Positions 42,178-51,706 of a DNA stretch of 64,000 bases are shown here, piece by piece. The notes beneath the pieces were generated by a model. It made no database searches. It had not been told where the DNA came from and saw only the letters and a program-made list of their open reading frames with translations. Location: contig NZ_CP053661.1 in NCBI RefSeq assembly GCF_013177315.1, positions 2,852,001 through 2,916,000 on the forward strand. The letters run 5' to 3'. The DNA is from Thermoleptolyngbya sichuanensis A183 (GTDB lineage Bacteria; Cyanobacteriota; Cyanobacteriia; Elainellales; Elainellaceae). A program made the position numbers and the translations under genes. Positions within the stretch are counted from its first letter, which is position 1, and each line of letters starts with the position of its first letter.

Positions 42178-43428
42178 ATGTCATTAACTGACTCCGCCCG
42201 CGTTCTCTATGGCTCACCCTTAAGCCGCCCCAAAGTTGCCAAATTTGCCGTGATTGTATTGACAGTATTGGTGATCATCGGCACCAGTTTCATTGTCAAA
42301 AACATTCTCACGCCATTGCAACCGGATGCCCTGAAGGTATTTTTGGTTGCGTTGTTGTGGGGTGGTTTACTCTCCATTATTCCCTTAGCCATTCTATGGT
42401 TCCTCGATCGTCGGGAGCATGAAACCACCTGGCTGTATATCCTGACTTTTTTGTGGGGTTCTCTGATTGCAACGGCGATCGCCAAACCCATCAACGATCT
42501 GATCATCGGCGGTGTTGATCAGTACCTCACCCTGCATCCTGATATTCAGCAGTTGCTCGGTGACAATGCCAGGATGGCGATCGCCGCTCCCCTGGCGGGG
42601 CCTATCGTTGAGGAAACCACCAAGGGACTGGCCCTCGTGCTGCTGTTCTGGCTGCTGCGGGCCGAGTTTGATAATGTGCGCGATGGTTTTATCTATGGAG
42701 CGTTGGTCGGCATTGGGTTCAATTTCTTAGAAGCCCCTTTTTATGTCGCAAACGTCTTTGCCGATACAGGTGTTGCACCCTGGGGGGGACAACTGGCGGT
42801 GCGCCACTCGTTACTGGGGCTGGGTGGTCATGCGCTCTACACCGGATTGTTTGGCATGGGTCTGGGTCTGGCGCGGCAGACCACCCGCCCCTGGTTACGC
42901 TACGTGGCTCCCATTGGAGGCTGGCTGCTGGGGTTTTCGGCCCATCTGGTGAACAACGGCATGGGTCTGCTGATCACCCTGATGATTGTTTTGAACGGTG
43001 GCAAAGCTGCTGCCAGCAGCAAAGGCGTGATTCCCATCGATCCACCCTTTTGGCTTGGTTTGTTGCAGGGTAGCATCCAGAATTTCATCCTGCTCCTCCC
43101 CTTTGTCGTGATCACCCTTGTGATGGTCTGGCAGAGCGGCGTTTGGGAACGCAATGTGATTCGGGAACAGCTGGCCGATGAGACAGAACCTGTCATTACA
43201 CCTGCTGAGTACGAGGCGGTAAAGGGCGATCGCATCTTTCGCACCCGCCGCATTGACGGCACCGATCGACGCACCTCAGCGGCGATCGTCCGGGCGCAAA
43301 ACGAGCTTGCTTTCCGTAAATGGCGCGTTAAGCAGATGGGCCAGTCTCCAGACAAAGATCAGCTTGTCGCGTCCTGGCGTGATGAGCTAACGCGGATGCG
43401 GGACAGGAAAGCGGCGATCGCGGTCTGA
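42178..43428 (+). CDS. PrsW-family intramembrane metalloprotease
   Basis: The 416-residue protein has about nine membrane segments. The PrsW signature is present: PIVEETTKGLALVLLFW with the paired Glu, FIYGALVGIGFNFLEAP, and GGHALYTGLFGMGLG with a metal-binding His, then a late FSAHLVNNG. PrsW proteases cut membrane-anchored anti-sigma factors or act as CAAX-type processing enzymes. The C-terminal 90 residues are hydrophilic and basic. GAGG precedes the ATG at 42178. It lies 30 bases after the hydrolase gene and likely shares its transcript. Confidence 0.88.
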   Translation: MSLTDSARVLYGSPLSRPKVAKFAVIVLTVLVIIGTSFIVKNILTPLQPDALKVFLVALLWGGLLSIIPLAILWFLDRREHETTWLYILTFLWGSLIATAIAKPINDLIIGGVDQYLTLHPDIQQLLGDNARMAIAAPLAGPIVEETTKGLALVLLFWLLRAEFDNVRDGFIYGALVGIGFNFLEAPFYVANVFADTGVAPWGGQLAVRHSLLGLGGHALYTGLFGMGLGLARQTTRPWLRYVAPIGGWLLGFSAHLVNNGMGLLITLMIVLNGGKAAASSKGVIPIDPPFWLGLLQGSIQNFILLLPFVVITLVMVWQSGVWERNVIREQLADETEPVITPAEYEAVKGDRIFRTRRIDGTDRRTSAAIVRAQNELAFRKWRVKQMGQSPDKDQLVASWRDELTRMRDRKAAIAV

Positions 43429-43484
43429 GAGCGCGTTTGAAAAGGGATCTACGGTAGCTTTAGTCACTTGCCGATCCCCCCTGC

Positions 43485-43526
43485 CCCCCTTAAAAAGGTG
43501 GGTAAAAGTCCCCCTTTTTAAGGGGG
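43485..43526. repeat. Perfect 14-bp inverted repeat after the PrsW gene
   Basis: CCCCCTTAAAAAGG (43485-43498) and CCTTTTTAAGGGGG (43513-43526) can pair without mismatch over a 14-base loop. The wording is that of a widespread cyanobacterial intergenic repeat. It may end transcription or be a mobile REP-like unit. The remainder of the gap to 43616 holds nothing else. Confidence 0.7.
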
Positions 43527-44100
43527 ATTTAGGGGGATCTCTACTTCTACTACAAGAGACAGGACTTTTAAAACATCCTCTGAGCCGAAACCATTGCATA
43601 GAAAGGAAACTGAACGATGATGGATCAGCTTGCATCACTCTCAAAACCCAAAATCGCTATCCTGGCGGCATTCGTCTACACCGCAATCATGGGCATTGGG
43701 ATGTTTTACATGAAAACATTCCTGGGCATTAGCTACGGTCAACCAGAAATGATGAACCTGTTCTGGTTCATCCTGATTATCCTCAATGTCATCAATGTCT
43801 TCTGGGTCACTCGCTATTTCAGCTGGCGGGCGATCGGCTTTCGTCCCCTCGATCGCAAGCAACTGCTATGGTTTCTGCCCTTGATCGTGGTGCTAATTGC
43901 CCTGTGGGTGGTCTTTCTGTCGGGTCTGGCGCGGATCTCCCTCAGTGCCGCTCAATGGCAATCGTTTGCCCTGGTTGGCTTCACCACCCTGTTAGTCGGG
44001 TTTGGGGAAGAAATCATGTATCGGGGCATTGTGTTGCACGCCTTTTTGACCACCGGGCGAGTCCGTTGGGCGAAGGAGCATCCCACTTTCGATGAAACAG

Positions 44101-44958
44101 TCAACTGGCGAGCTGTCCATTGAGGTAGGCACAGCGCAGACTCAACATGGCATTAACGGAGGCCGTATTCCAGCGAGCACCCGAAATTTGGAGGCGTCGC
44201 CCAATCTGTTTGACAGCCGATTCTACGGCTCCTGATCCAATAGAACAGAGTTGCTCAGCCTGGTAGAACCCATAATTCACGATGCGAGAGCGATGGGTGC
44301 TCAGATAGGCTTCAAAATTGCGGGCTTGCTTGCGCCGACAGTCGGCAAAGAGGGCCCTGGCGGCTTCCACTTGACCTTGCCATAACAGCATTTCCGCCGC
44401 TGCTAAGCGCTTGAGCGACCCACCGACTTTGTAGAGGTTTTCTTTGAGATGGTACCAATCGAGGATTTCCCAACGGGTCTCAACGGTGGTGAGTTGAGCA
44501 AACAGATTCCACACCCCAGCGTGACCATCGCCCAGACAGACCAGTGGGGAGAGCAAGCGTTGAGCGCTGAGATAATCAATCAAGCTGTCATTGTCTTGGA
44601 AGAAGGCGTTGTAATCAATCCCCTCCACCCGCACCGCTTTGTAGTCTCGCCACGGGCTATCGGACTCTAGCAGGTCACGCAGACGGACTTTGCCGCCATC
44701 AATGCTGACCTCACTGACGCCTTGTTTAGCCTCGGCAGACTCGAACGACTGACGCCCCACCAGACGTTGTTGGGTCGAGTGCCCGACCCGCATCCCGGTC
44801 AGGGCTACGATGTCATCCTCTGCATCTTGAAACGATTCGTTGGCACTTAAGCGTAGGTTGGCTTTCTCTAGGCCACCACTGAGACGGCTGTAAGCCTTTA
44901 CGCCTAACCGTTCTGCCTGACTTTGACGAATCTCAAGGACCCCTACCAAACTCTTCAA
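44101..44958 (-). CDS. ISKra4-family transposase, main part (frame B)
   Basis: The 285-residue frame begins KSLVGVLEIRQSQAERLGV and has the DDE-type core: SIDGGKVRLRD, CLGDGHAGVWNLF, WEILDWYHLKENLYKVGG, and a C-terminal GSGAVESAVKQIGRRL with Glu. It lacks a start of its own. The upstream frame ends inside it, and a run of seven T (minus strand, about 45001-45007) would let a -1 shift join them as FVNQKAYPARGRVRRLKSL, the normal family wording. It is therefore the downstream half of a frameshifted product. Confidence 0.88.
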   Translation of the reverse strand: MKSLVGVLEIRQSQAERLGVKAYSRLSGGLEKANLRLSANESFQDAEDDIVALTGMRVGHSTQQRLVGRQSFESAEAKQGVSEVSIDGGKVRLRDLLESDSPWRDYKAVRVEGIDYNAFFQDNDSLIDYLSAQRLLSPLVCLGDGHAGVWNLFAQLTTVETRWEILDWYHLKENLYKVGGSLKRLAAAEMLLWQGQVEAARALFADCRRKQARNFEAYLSTHRSRIVNYGFYQAEQLCSIGSGAVESAVKQIGRRLQISGARWNTASVNAMLSLRCAYLNGQLAS

Positions 44959-45164
44959 TCGGCGAACCCGGCCTCGGGCGGGGTAGGCTTTCTGGTTGAC
45001 AAAAAAAGGGCAACTCGAGGGCTCACCTCCTCTAGCATTTGCCGTCGTACAGTCTGCTCGATGCCTTCTAGACTATCGAGCCCCTCTCGGTTGCTATTGC
45101 GATACAAAATCTCGGCGATCTCTGCTGTACAAGCTTCCAATCGCTTTTGGTCTTCAGGTGTCCT
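44955..45164 (-). CDS. ISKra4-family transposase, N-terminal part (frame A) with lost start
   Basis: The frame reads TPEDQKRLEACTAEIAEILY and on to PTPPEAGFAD with a stop at 44955. The codon where the family has ATG (45164-45162) is AGG here, while the solo copy at 39361 still has ATG. A TTG at 45140 could serve as a weak start and would drop eight residues. So this copy may be poorly translated. Confidence 0.75.
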   Translation of the reverse strand, partial: RTPEDQKRLEACTAEIAEILYRNSNREGLDSLEGIEQTVRRQMLEEVSPRVALFLSTRKPTPPEAGFAD

Positions 45165-45634
45165 GGTGAGTCATCCCTGGGGCTACCCTCCCATTCTCAC
45201 CCTTCGCACTGTTTTCGCGAAAGTGGGATGCTCCCGTTGGGCGATGTTGGTGAGCGCGATCGCCTTCTCCCTCCTGCATGCGGTGAATGTGTTTGGGGGC
45301 GTTCCTTTACTGGCTGTCCCCATCCAACTGCTCAATACCTTTCAGTTTGGCTTTTTCTTTGCGCCGCTGATGCTCAAACTTAACAACATCCTGCCGTTAA
45401 TTATCTACCACTGGCTGTGGGACTTTGTGCAGATTATGGCAGGGTCGCTGGTGGATGAACAAACTGCCACGGCGATGAAGATGAAATCGATCGTGCAATT
45501 CGGCGACCCCATTCAACTCATTTTGGGCATTGTGATGTGGTTGCAGATCAAGCAAGTACCAGAGCGGGCGATCGCCGCTTCCCCCAATTCCATTTCTTTC
45601 TGATTAAGCCTAATTTGATAGCAGAATTTTTGAT

Positions 45635-46570
45635 ATGCATCTAGATGATCTTCGAAAATCCCCATTGGTCATGGCTGCAACAGAAGCCAGACGACCGACG
45701 CGATGGTGGCTCGCCTACCTGTTTAGTCTATTCGTGGCATTGCTAGGCGTCATGGTGACGATGGAGTTGATTCGTGAAGCCCTGTTCCAATTCTCGGTCA
45801 CGTCAATTCCAGGGCAAATTTTTGAAGGCATTACGAATGCAATTACCATCACAGTTCTGGCACTTTGGGTGAGGTTGAAAGAAAGACGACCAGTAAGTTC
45901 GCTGGGATTTCGAGGGCGCAATTGGGCATATCGGTTCCTGGCTAGAGTGGCGATCGGGGCCATCATGCTCAGTACCGTAACCTTGATTCTGCTGCTACTC
46001 GGTCAATATCAAGCGGTACCAACGGCTGTTGGTTCTCTCAGCGGTTGGGCTGCACTGCTGCCTTTCCTGGCTCTGGCTCCCGTTTGGGCGGTGCAAAGCT
46101 CTGCTGAGGAGAGGATTTGCCGGGGCTACCAGGTGCAGGTGGGTGCTTTGCAGTTATCGGGGTGGTTGGCCGTGCTGTTGCCAGCGATAGTCTTCTCAGC
46201 ACTCCATCTGGTTTCTGGGGGTTTTAGCCAACCCTTGGCGGGTCTCAACATTGTGCTTTTTGCCTTGCTTGCCACTTTGGTCGCGCTGCGCCAGGGATCG
46301 CTGTGGCTGGTGTGCGGCATCCACACGGGTTGGAACTGGTTTCAGGGCAATGCCTTTGGTTTTCCGGTTAGCGATCTGCCCCGCGACACCTCAGTATTCA
46401 GGTTGGCACCGACGGAAACTGCTATTTCCTGGTTGAGTGGTGGCGCGTTTGGTCCCGAAAACAGTTTGATTGCCACCGCTATCTGGGGTCTGGCATTAAT
46501 CATTGCCTACCGATATTTCACGACCAAACCAAAACATTCCACCACCAGGACTACCGTAGGCCAGCCCTGA
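45635..46570 (+). CDS. CPBP family intramembrane metalloprotease
   Basis: The 311-residue membrane protein has about eight hydrophobic segments and all CPBP motifs: SSAEERICRGYQVQ (EExxxR), IVFSALHLVSGG (FxxxH), and VCGIHTGWNWFQG. It lies 31 bases after the end of the split CPBP gene, and the two differ clearly in sequence, so this is not a recent duplicate. Members cut lipid-linked or small peptides in the membrane. It appears intact. Confidence 0.9.
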   Translation: MHLDDLRKSPLVMAATEARRPTRWWLAYLFSLFVALLGVMVTMELIREALFQFSVTSIPGQIFEGITNAITITVLALWVRLKERRPVSSLGFRGRNWAYRFLARVAIGAIMLSTVTLILLLLGQYQAVPTAVGSLSGWAALLPFLALAPVWAVQSSAEERICRGYQVQVGALQLSGWLAVLLPAIVFSALHLVSGGFSQPLAGLNIVLFALLATLVALRQGSLWLVCGIHTGWNWFQGNAFGFPVSDLPRDTSVFRLAPTETAISWLSGGAFGPENSLIATAIWGLALIIAYRYFTTKPKHSTTRTTVGQP

Positions 46571-46594
46571 TAAACCCTTCTCAGGTCACTCGCT

Positions 46595-48364
46595 ATGAAA
46601 TTTTTACGTCGCATCTTACTGCTGGCCTTGGCGGCGATCGCCCTCACCCTGGCCACCCACGCCGCCGCCGTTCCCCCACCCCCCGCAGGCCCTGCCCGCG
46701 CCTACCCCACGGAGTTTCCAGTGTCAGAACCCGACTACACCAGCAAGCGCCTGCGCGACTTCAGCCCCTTTGAGTCTGCCCTAGCCAACTTTTCCGCCGC
46801 ACGGCGCAGCGCCCTCGATGCCCTGGTGCTGGAAGCGACGATTTCCCAATTGCAGCAACGGATGGCCAGCGGCGACCTCACCGCCGAGGAGCTGGTGGTC
46901 TACTACCTCGATCGCATCCAGCGCTACGACGTTAACCAGCTCAACTCGGTGATGGAGTTGAATCCTGAAGCGTTGACCATTGCCCGCAACCTGGATGCCG
47001 AACGGGCCGAGGGCAACCTGTGGGGGCCGCTGCACGGCATCCCGGTATTGGTCAAAGACAACATCACCACGGGCGACCAGATGCACACCACCGCCGGAGC
47101 TGTTGCGCTGAAGGATTGGCGGGGCGATCGCGATGCCCAACTGGTCAAAAACCTGCGGAATTCGGGTGCTGTCATCCTCGGCAAGGCCAACCTATCGGAA
47201 TGGGCCAACTATGTAGACCCCGCCATGCCCAGCGGCTTTAGTGCCCTGGGTGGCCAAACCCGCCATCCCTACGGCCCCTTCGACCCGCTCGGCTCTAGCT
47301 CTGGCTCGGCAGTGTCCGTGGCAGCCAACCTCACCGCCGTCAGCGTCGGCAGCGAAACTGCGGGTTCCATCGTCCGGCCTGCCGCCACCAACAACATCGT
47401 GGGGCTGAAACCCACCCACGGCCTGGTCAGCGGCGACTATGTTATTCCCCTGGTGGACTGGATGGATGTGCCGGGGCCGATGGGCCGCACGGTGACTGAT
47501 GTAGCCACCCTGCTCAGCGCCCTCACCCACACCGACGAGGGATCGGAGGAAAATCCTGACCCTGCCGTGGCGGAGTTGCAAAGCGAAGACTTTACCCGGT
47601 TTCTAGATTTGGAGCGAGCCAAGCAACGGCGGGTAGGGGTGGCGGTGATTCCAGAGGCGACGATCACAGAGCTGGAAGCCCTCCTCGCCAACCCGCCCGC
47701 AGACCTGCCAGCGGAGGGGCTGACGGCCTTGCCGATCCTCCTGCGCCAGTTTCAAATGGCCAATCAAACCGCTAACGCCGCGATCGCCGCCCTCACCCAG
47801 CAGGGCATTACCGTCGTCGAGCTAGACAACGAAACCGTGCCCCAAGCACCGGATGCCAACGCAGCGCTGCCCCCCGGCTTCAAAGCCTCCCTCAATGCCT
47901 TTTTGTCCACCCTGCCCAACCCGCCCGTCACGGCCCTGATCGATGTGGTCTCCTTCAACTACGCCGACCCCGCCAACCGCATTCCCTACGGCCAAGATCA
48001 CCTCAGCACCGCCCAGCGCAGCGACAGCCCCTCCGCCGCCTACACCACCCTGCGCGAGACCCACCAAACCACCGCCCGCACCACCCTCGACCAGTTCTTT
48101 GCCGAGGCGGGCATTGATGTACTGATCGCCAGCACCCAAGCCTACGCCGCCGCTGGCTACCCCGCCCTCACCGTCCCCATCGGCTACGCCGAAACGGGCG
48201 AACCCCTGGGCGTAACCCTGATCGGCAAAGCGCTGAGCGAACCCGATCTGCTGGCGGTGGGCTATGCGATCGAGCAAGCCACCCAAGCCCGTCAGCCGCC
48301 CGATCTGGACAAGACCCTAGCCAGCTTCACCAACCTCCACCACGCCCTACCCAGCCCCCAATAA
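46595..48364 (+). CDS. Secreted amidase (amidase-signature family)
   Basis: The 589-residue protein has a signal peptide (LLLALAAIALTLATHAAA). The Ser-cisSer-Lys triad of the family is visible: Lys154 in VLVKDNITTGD, the Ser-rich LGSSSGSAVSVAA near 232-244, and Ser258 in VGSETAGSIVRPA. Such enzymes hydrolyse amide bonds, and secreted ones may act on peptides or amino-acid amides. It starts 24 bases after the CPBP gene, so it probably belongs to the same transcript. Substrate is unknown. Confidence 0.9.
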   Translation: MKFLRRILLLALAAIALTLATHAAAVPPPPAGPARAYPTEFPVSEPDYTSKRLRDFSPFESALANFSAARRSALDALVLEATISQLQQRMASGDLTAEELVVYYLDRIQRYDVNQLNSVMELNPEALTIARNLDAERAEGNLWGPLHGIPVLVKDNITTGDQMHTTAGAVALKDWRGDRDAQLVKNLRNSGAVILGKANLSEWANYVDPAMPSGFSALGGQTRHPYGPFDPLGSSSGSAVSVAANLTAVSVGSETAGSIVRPAATNNIVGLKPTHGLVSGDYVIPLVDWMDVPGPMGRTVTDVATLLSALTHTDEGSEENPDPAVAELQSEDFTRFLDLERAKQRRVGVAVIPEATITELEALLANPPADLPAEGLTALPILLRQFQMANQTANAAIAALTQQGITVVELDNETVPQAPDANAALPPGFKASLNAFLSTLPNPPVTALIDVVSFNYADPANRIPYGQDHLSTAQRSDSPSAAYTTLRETHQTTARTTLDQFFAEAGIDVLIASTQAYAAAGYPALTVPIGYAETGEPLGVTLIGKALSEPDLLAVGYAIEQATQARQPPDLDKTLASFTNLHHALPSPQ

Positions 48365-48418
48365 CCCCTCCCTAATCCGAATTCGAGGTTAGAAAATCCT
48401 CGGAAAAGCAGTTCGACT

Positions 48419-48545
48419 GTCCCCTCCTGGGAGGGGTAGGGGTGGGTCATCTAGGCCACCCTGGCAACTCACAGCCTCTAGAGACTTACATTCTGTAGCA
48501 GTTTTACCCACCCCGCCCTCCGGGCACCCCTCCCAAGGAGGGGAC
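48419..48545. repeat. Long G/C-rich imperfect inverted repeat
   Basis: TGTCCCCTCCTGGGAGGGG at the left pairs with CCCCTCCCAAGGAGGGGACA at the right, and the GGGGTGGGT and ACCCACCCC inner parts extend the stem. The arms enclose about 60 bases. This is a common cyanobacterial intergenic repeat type. It fills most of the spacer between the amidase and the next hydrolase gene. Confidence 0.65.
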
Positions 48546-48623
48546 AGCGCTATCCACCCACCCCACCCTTCCCTATCCTCCCCATCTCCCCCACCCCTCA
48601 CCCCCTCTACCCCCATAAAACCC

Positions 48624-50595
48624 ATGCACCGCAACCTCTCCCTCCCCCTCCTCTCCCTCGCCGCTGCCCTCGCTGCTCAGATTCCCGCGCTCGCCCAAAC
48701 CCCGCGCTACCCCACCGTCATCCCCTGCCCCACGGTGCTGCCCCCCAACGAAATTGAAGGCAAAACCATCACCTGCGGCATCTTCACCGTGCCGGAAAAC
48801 TACGCCGAGCCCAACGGTCGCCAGATCGACCTCACCTATGCCGTGCTGCACAGCCGCAGCCTTTCCCCTGCGCCAGACCCAGTGATGGATCTGCGGGGCG
48901 GGCCGGGGGGGCAGCACCATCGAATCCAGCTCCTTGGCAACGCGGGTGAACATCTACGAACCCCTGCGCCAAACCCGCGACATCATCGTGCTCGACCAGC
49001 GGGGTACGCAATTCTCCAATCGGTTGGGCTGTGCCCCGGCGGTATTGGCCGCCACCAAAGTGCTTCTAGACCCCAATAGCCCATACGCGGGCACGCTCGA
49101 TCCGCTGCAGGCGCGAATGCGATCGCGCTTCCCCAACGCCAGTGACGATCTGATCACGCTCTATGCCGCCTTCGACCTCTGCGCCCGCCTGTTAGAAAAC
49201 CACGGCAACGACCTCAGCAACTACAACACCCCCAACAGCGCCCAGGACGTAGTGAACCTGACCGCCGCCCTGGGCTACGGCTCGATCAACCTCTACGGCA
49301 TTTCCTACGGCACCTACCTGGCCCAGCGGATTATGGCCAACCACCCCGACCGGGTGCGCAGCGTGGTGCTTGACTCGACGGTGCCCATGCAGGCCAACAA
49401 GTATGAAGCGATCGTCCGTGACCTGGAGGTCAGCTTTCTCAACCTGGTGGCAGACTGCGAGGCCGATGCCGCCTGCCGCAACGCCTACCCCAACCTGACC
49501 CAGCGCACCGTCGCCCTGCTCAACCAGCTCGACCAATCCCCTCTGCCCCTGGCCGAACCCATCACCCCCCTGAGGCCACTAACCACCCCCATCGAGCGCG
49601 TCTCCGCCGCCGAGTTTGCCACGCTGATCACACTGATGAACAACTACCCCGGCCAGATGGCCCCCTATGTGCCGCTGATTGTCCAAGAGCTGGAGCAGGG
49701 CACCACCACCACCTTTGCCGGGGTGATTACCGGGGCGCTGTTCAGCAGCGCGGCCAACCCCCCCGCCTTTGAATCTTCGCCCGAGGCCTACCGCCTGCAA
49801 GCCCGCGATTTTGAGGCCAAGGCGGAGGATATTCTGCGGGCCAGGGCCACTGCCGCCGAGACCAGCCGCCCCGCCAGCCGCTGGGTACAGCAGATTCAAT
49901 CCATTGCCAACACCCTGCCAGACTCGGAGGGGGTGCTGCTGCTGGTCAACCTCCTGGGGGTGGGCTACACCGAGACGCCCCGCAACCGAGAAACCCTGCT
50001 CGCCTTTGTGGCCGAAGAATTTGAGGGCGACACCGCCGCCAGCCTCACCGCCGCCCTTCAAGCCATGTCTGAGGTCGAGGTGCGCCACGTGTACGACGTG
50101 GTCTCGGCCCTCACCGACTCCTTCTCCGGGGTCGATGCCGGCATCACCACGGGCATGTTTCGCAGTTTAGACTGCCGCGAACTGGTGCCCTTTAGCGACC
50201 CGGCCCAAACCCAGGCCAACTACGAGGCCATGCTGATGCCCCAGCTCGGCATCGGGCGGGTGGCGGCTGCCCAGCAAGCCTACGACCTCTGCTCCTTTTG
50301 GCCCGTCGAACCCGCCCCGGCGAGGGAACATGCCCCGGTAAACAGCAGCATCCCTACCCTGGTGCTGCAAGGCCGCTACGACGTGCAAACCAACACCGAA
50401 ATGGGCATCGGGGTAATGGCGGGGCTGCGCAATGGCACCTTTGTGGAGTTTTCCAGCACGGGCCACGGGGTGATCGTCGCCTCCCAGTGCGCGAAGGATA
50501 TTGGTGTGGCATTTGTGAATAATCCCACCCAAGTCCCTAACACGAGCTGCACCACTGATTTATTTCCTCAGTTCGTGTTGCCGCCTGCCGAGTAG
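48624..50595 (+). pseudogene. TAP-like alpha/beta hydrolase gene with a one-base frameshift
   Basis: The first frame (48624 on) has a signal peptide (LPLLSLAAALAAQIPALA) and reads to MDLRGGPGG. The second frame carries the rest from RVNIYEPLRQTRDIIVLDQRGT to the end, including the nucleophile elbow GISYGT and the late STGHGVIV. They are joined if one G is removed from the seven-G run at 48905-48911, giving RGGPGGSTIESSSLATRV. The restored protein has about 656 residues. It is related to the gene at 40627. It may be a real mutation or a read error in a homopolymer. Confidence 0.88.
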
Positions 50596-50720
50596 CGATC
50601 GCCCTCGATTTCTTATCTGACCCCAACCAGTTCTTATCTGACCCCAACCAGACACCCGACGGTCGCTGTCTTGCCGAGGTCAGCCCCATTTCTGTTTATG
50701 AATCAATGCTTTGTTACTGA
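50595..50720 (+). pseudogene. C-terminal relic of a further TAP-like hydrolase
   Basis: The frame starting in the last base of the previous stop codon reads AIALDFLSDPNQ and then DGRCLAEVSPISVYE to a TGA at 50718-50720. It matches the end of the hydrolase at 40627 (AIALDFLADPNQ, HRCIDEVKPIFKYE). Within it the 21-base unit coding FLSDPNQ is duplicated in tandem. It is a leftover tail of a third family member. Confidence 0.8.
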
Positions 50721-50776
50721 GCGCCATCTGTATGGAGACGTGCCAGGCATATTCTGATTATGGGGGCACACCCCAC

Positions 50777-51271
50777 TCAACCAAAAATTTCCGCAGGAGT
50801 GAGCGAAAAGACGGGCACAACCGTCGATTGAATGGATTCTGCCTCGCCGTAAACCCGGTCTTCGTACTGACCATTGACCCAGAGGCACAGCGTCACCTGT
50901 CGGGTTTCGGGATCGACAATCCAATATTCCGCGATGCCGCGAGCCGCGTACTCGGTGCGTTTGTGGCGATAGTCGCGGTCACGATTGACCTGACCAGGGC
51001 TAACCACTGCCACCACCAGCGCCGGGGGCGGCATGTCGCGGGTAATGGTGGCGCGGGAGGCACCCACCATAGCCGCCTTTGACTCCTCCGTATGCACCAG
51101 TAGATCGGGAATCCGCGCTGTGGCCTGCCGCCCGGTCACTTCAATTTCTGTATCTTTATAGGCTAAAAGAGCGATAGGCAGGTGTTTCGCAAATTCAAAC
51201 AACAGCTTGCGGGCAATATCGTTGTTTGCTTCAGATTCGGGGGGCATTTCGACCAGCGCTCCATTCACCAA
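50777..51271 (-). CDS. Uma2 family (DUF820) nuclease-like protein, probably truncated
   Basis: The frame has the Uma2 core of the restriction-endonuclease-like fold: ALVEMPPESEANNDIARKL, ARIPDLLVHTEE, LVVAVVSPGQVNRDRDYRHKRTEYAARGIAEYWIVDP. Family members start about 20 residues earlier; here upstream codons still read ATDTRYELVNG, but no start precedes them before a stop. The GTG at 51271 is the only start. It is likely a 5'-truncated gene. It lies beside the broken WYL gene. Confidence 0.75.
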   Translation of the reverse strand: MVNGALVEMPPESEANNDIARKLLFEFAKHLPIALLAYKDTEIEVTGRQATARIPDLLVHTEESKAAMVGASRATITRDMPPPALVVAVVSPGQVNRDRDYRHKRTEYAARGIAEYWIVDPETRQVTLCLWVNGQYEDRVYGEAESIQSTVVPVFSLTPAEIFG

Positions 51272-51706
51272 TTCATAGCGAGTATCTGTTGCTCGTTGGG
51301 GCGATCGCCACTTAACATGGCTGGGTTAGTCGGCATTGTATTGCTCAATCATGTCCAGGAGTTCTTGCTTAAAGCGATCGCGCACTGCCTCTGGCGACAC
51401 AATCACACACTCAGAGCCATAGCGTCGTACCTCGCGAAAGAACCAGAACGTGTTGTGAATGCGGCGAACAACTCGTCGAATTTGCTGCTCAGGCAGCCAC
51501 TCGTTGGTCAGATCCGCCCCCGTTTTTGTGCGATAGCCAAGAGCCAGCCCCCGCCTCAGATGAAGCTCAATCTCGATGTGGCTTAACTCTGGTTGCCATT
51601 GACCGTCGGCAGGAGCAATGACGGCTTCATCCGGGATTCGATCCAGCCGCAATGACCGATTGTGCCGCAGTGGTTCAATATCCTGGTTCCCCTCTGTCTC
51701 ATCGCA

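Larger units (their letters stand above)
44074..45235 (-). mobile_element. ISKra4-family insertion sequence (1162 bp)
   Basis: The ends are inverted copies of GGAGCATCCCACTTTCG, and the flanks carry the 9-bp direct repeat GTTGGGCGA (44065-44073 and 45236-45244). The element faces against its host gene. The transposase lies in two frames. Target length and transposase wording fit the ISKra4 family. A solo end of the same element lies at 39290. Confidence 0.93.
43617..45603 (+). pseudogene. CPBP intramembrane metalloprotease gene split by an insertion sequence
   Basis: The 5' part (43617-44073) codes for membrane helices and GFGEEIMYRGIVL, the EExxxR metal motif. The 3' part (45236-45603) continues with AIAFSLLHAVN, the FxxxH motif, and IIYHWLWDF. 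If the element at 44074-45235 and one copy of the 9-bp duplication GTTGGGCGA are removed, the frame joins exactly as RVRWAMLVSAI and gives a 271-residue CPBP protein. AAGGA precedes the ATG. CPBP proteases process prenylated or small secreted peptides or give immunity to bacteriocins. The gene is inactive in this genome unless the element leaves. Confidence 0.93.

Noticed and set aside
43617-44123. The 168-residue CPBP frame as a complete short protease
   Set aside because: Its last 16 codons come from the insertion sequence, and the FxxxH and late His motifs are missing until the other side of the element.
44923-45603. A 226-residue plus-strand frame across the right IS border as a separate gene
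   Set aside because: Its first half is antisense to the transposase. Only 45236 onward is the tail of the split CPBP gene.
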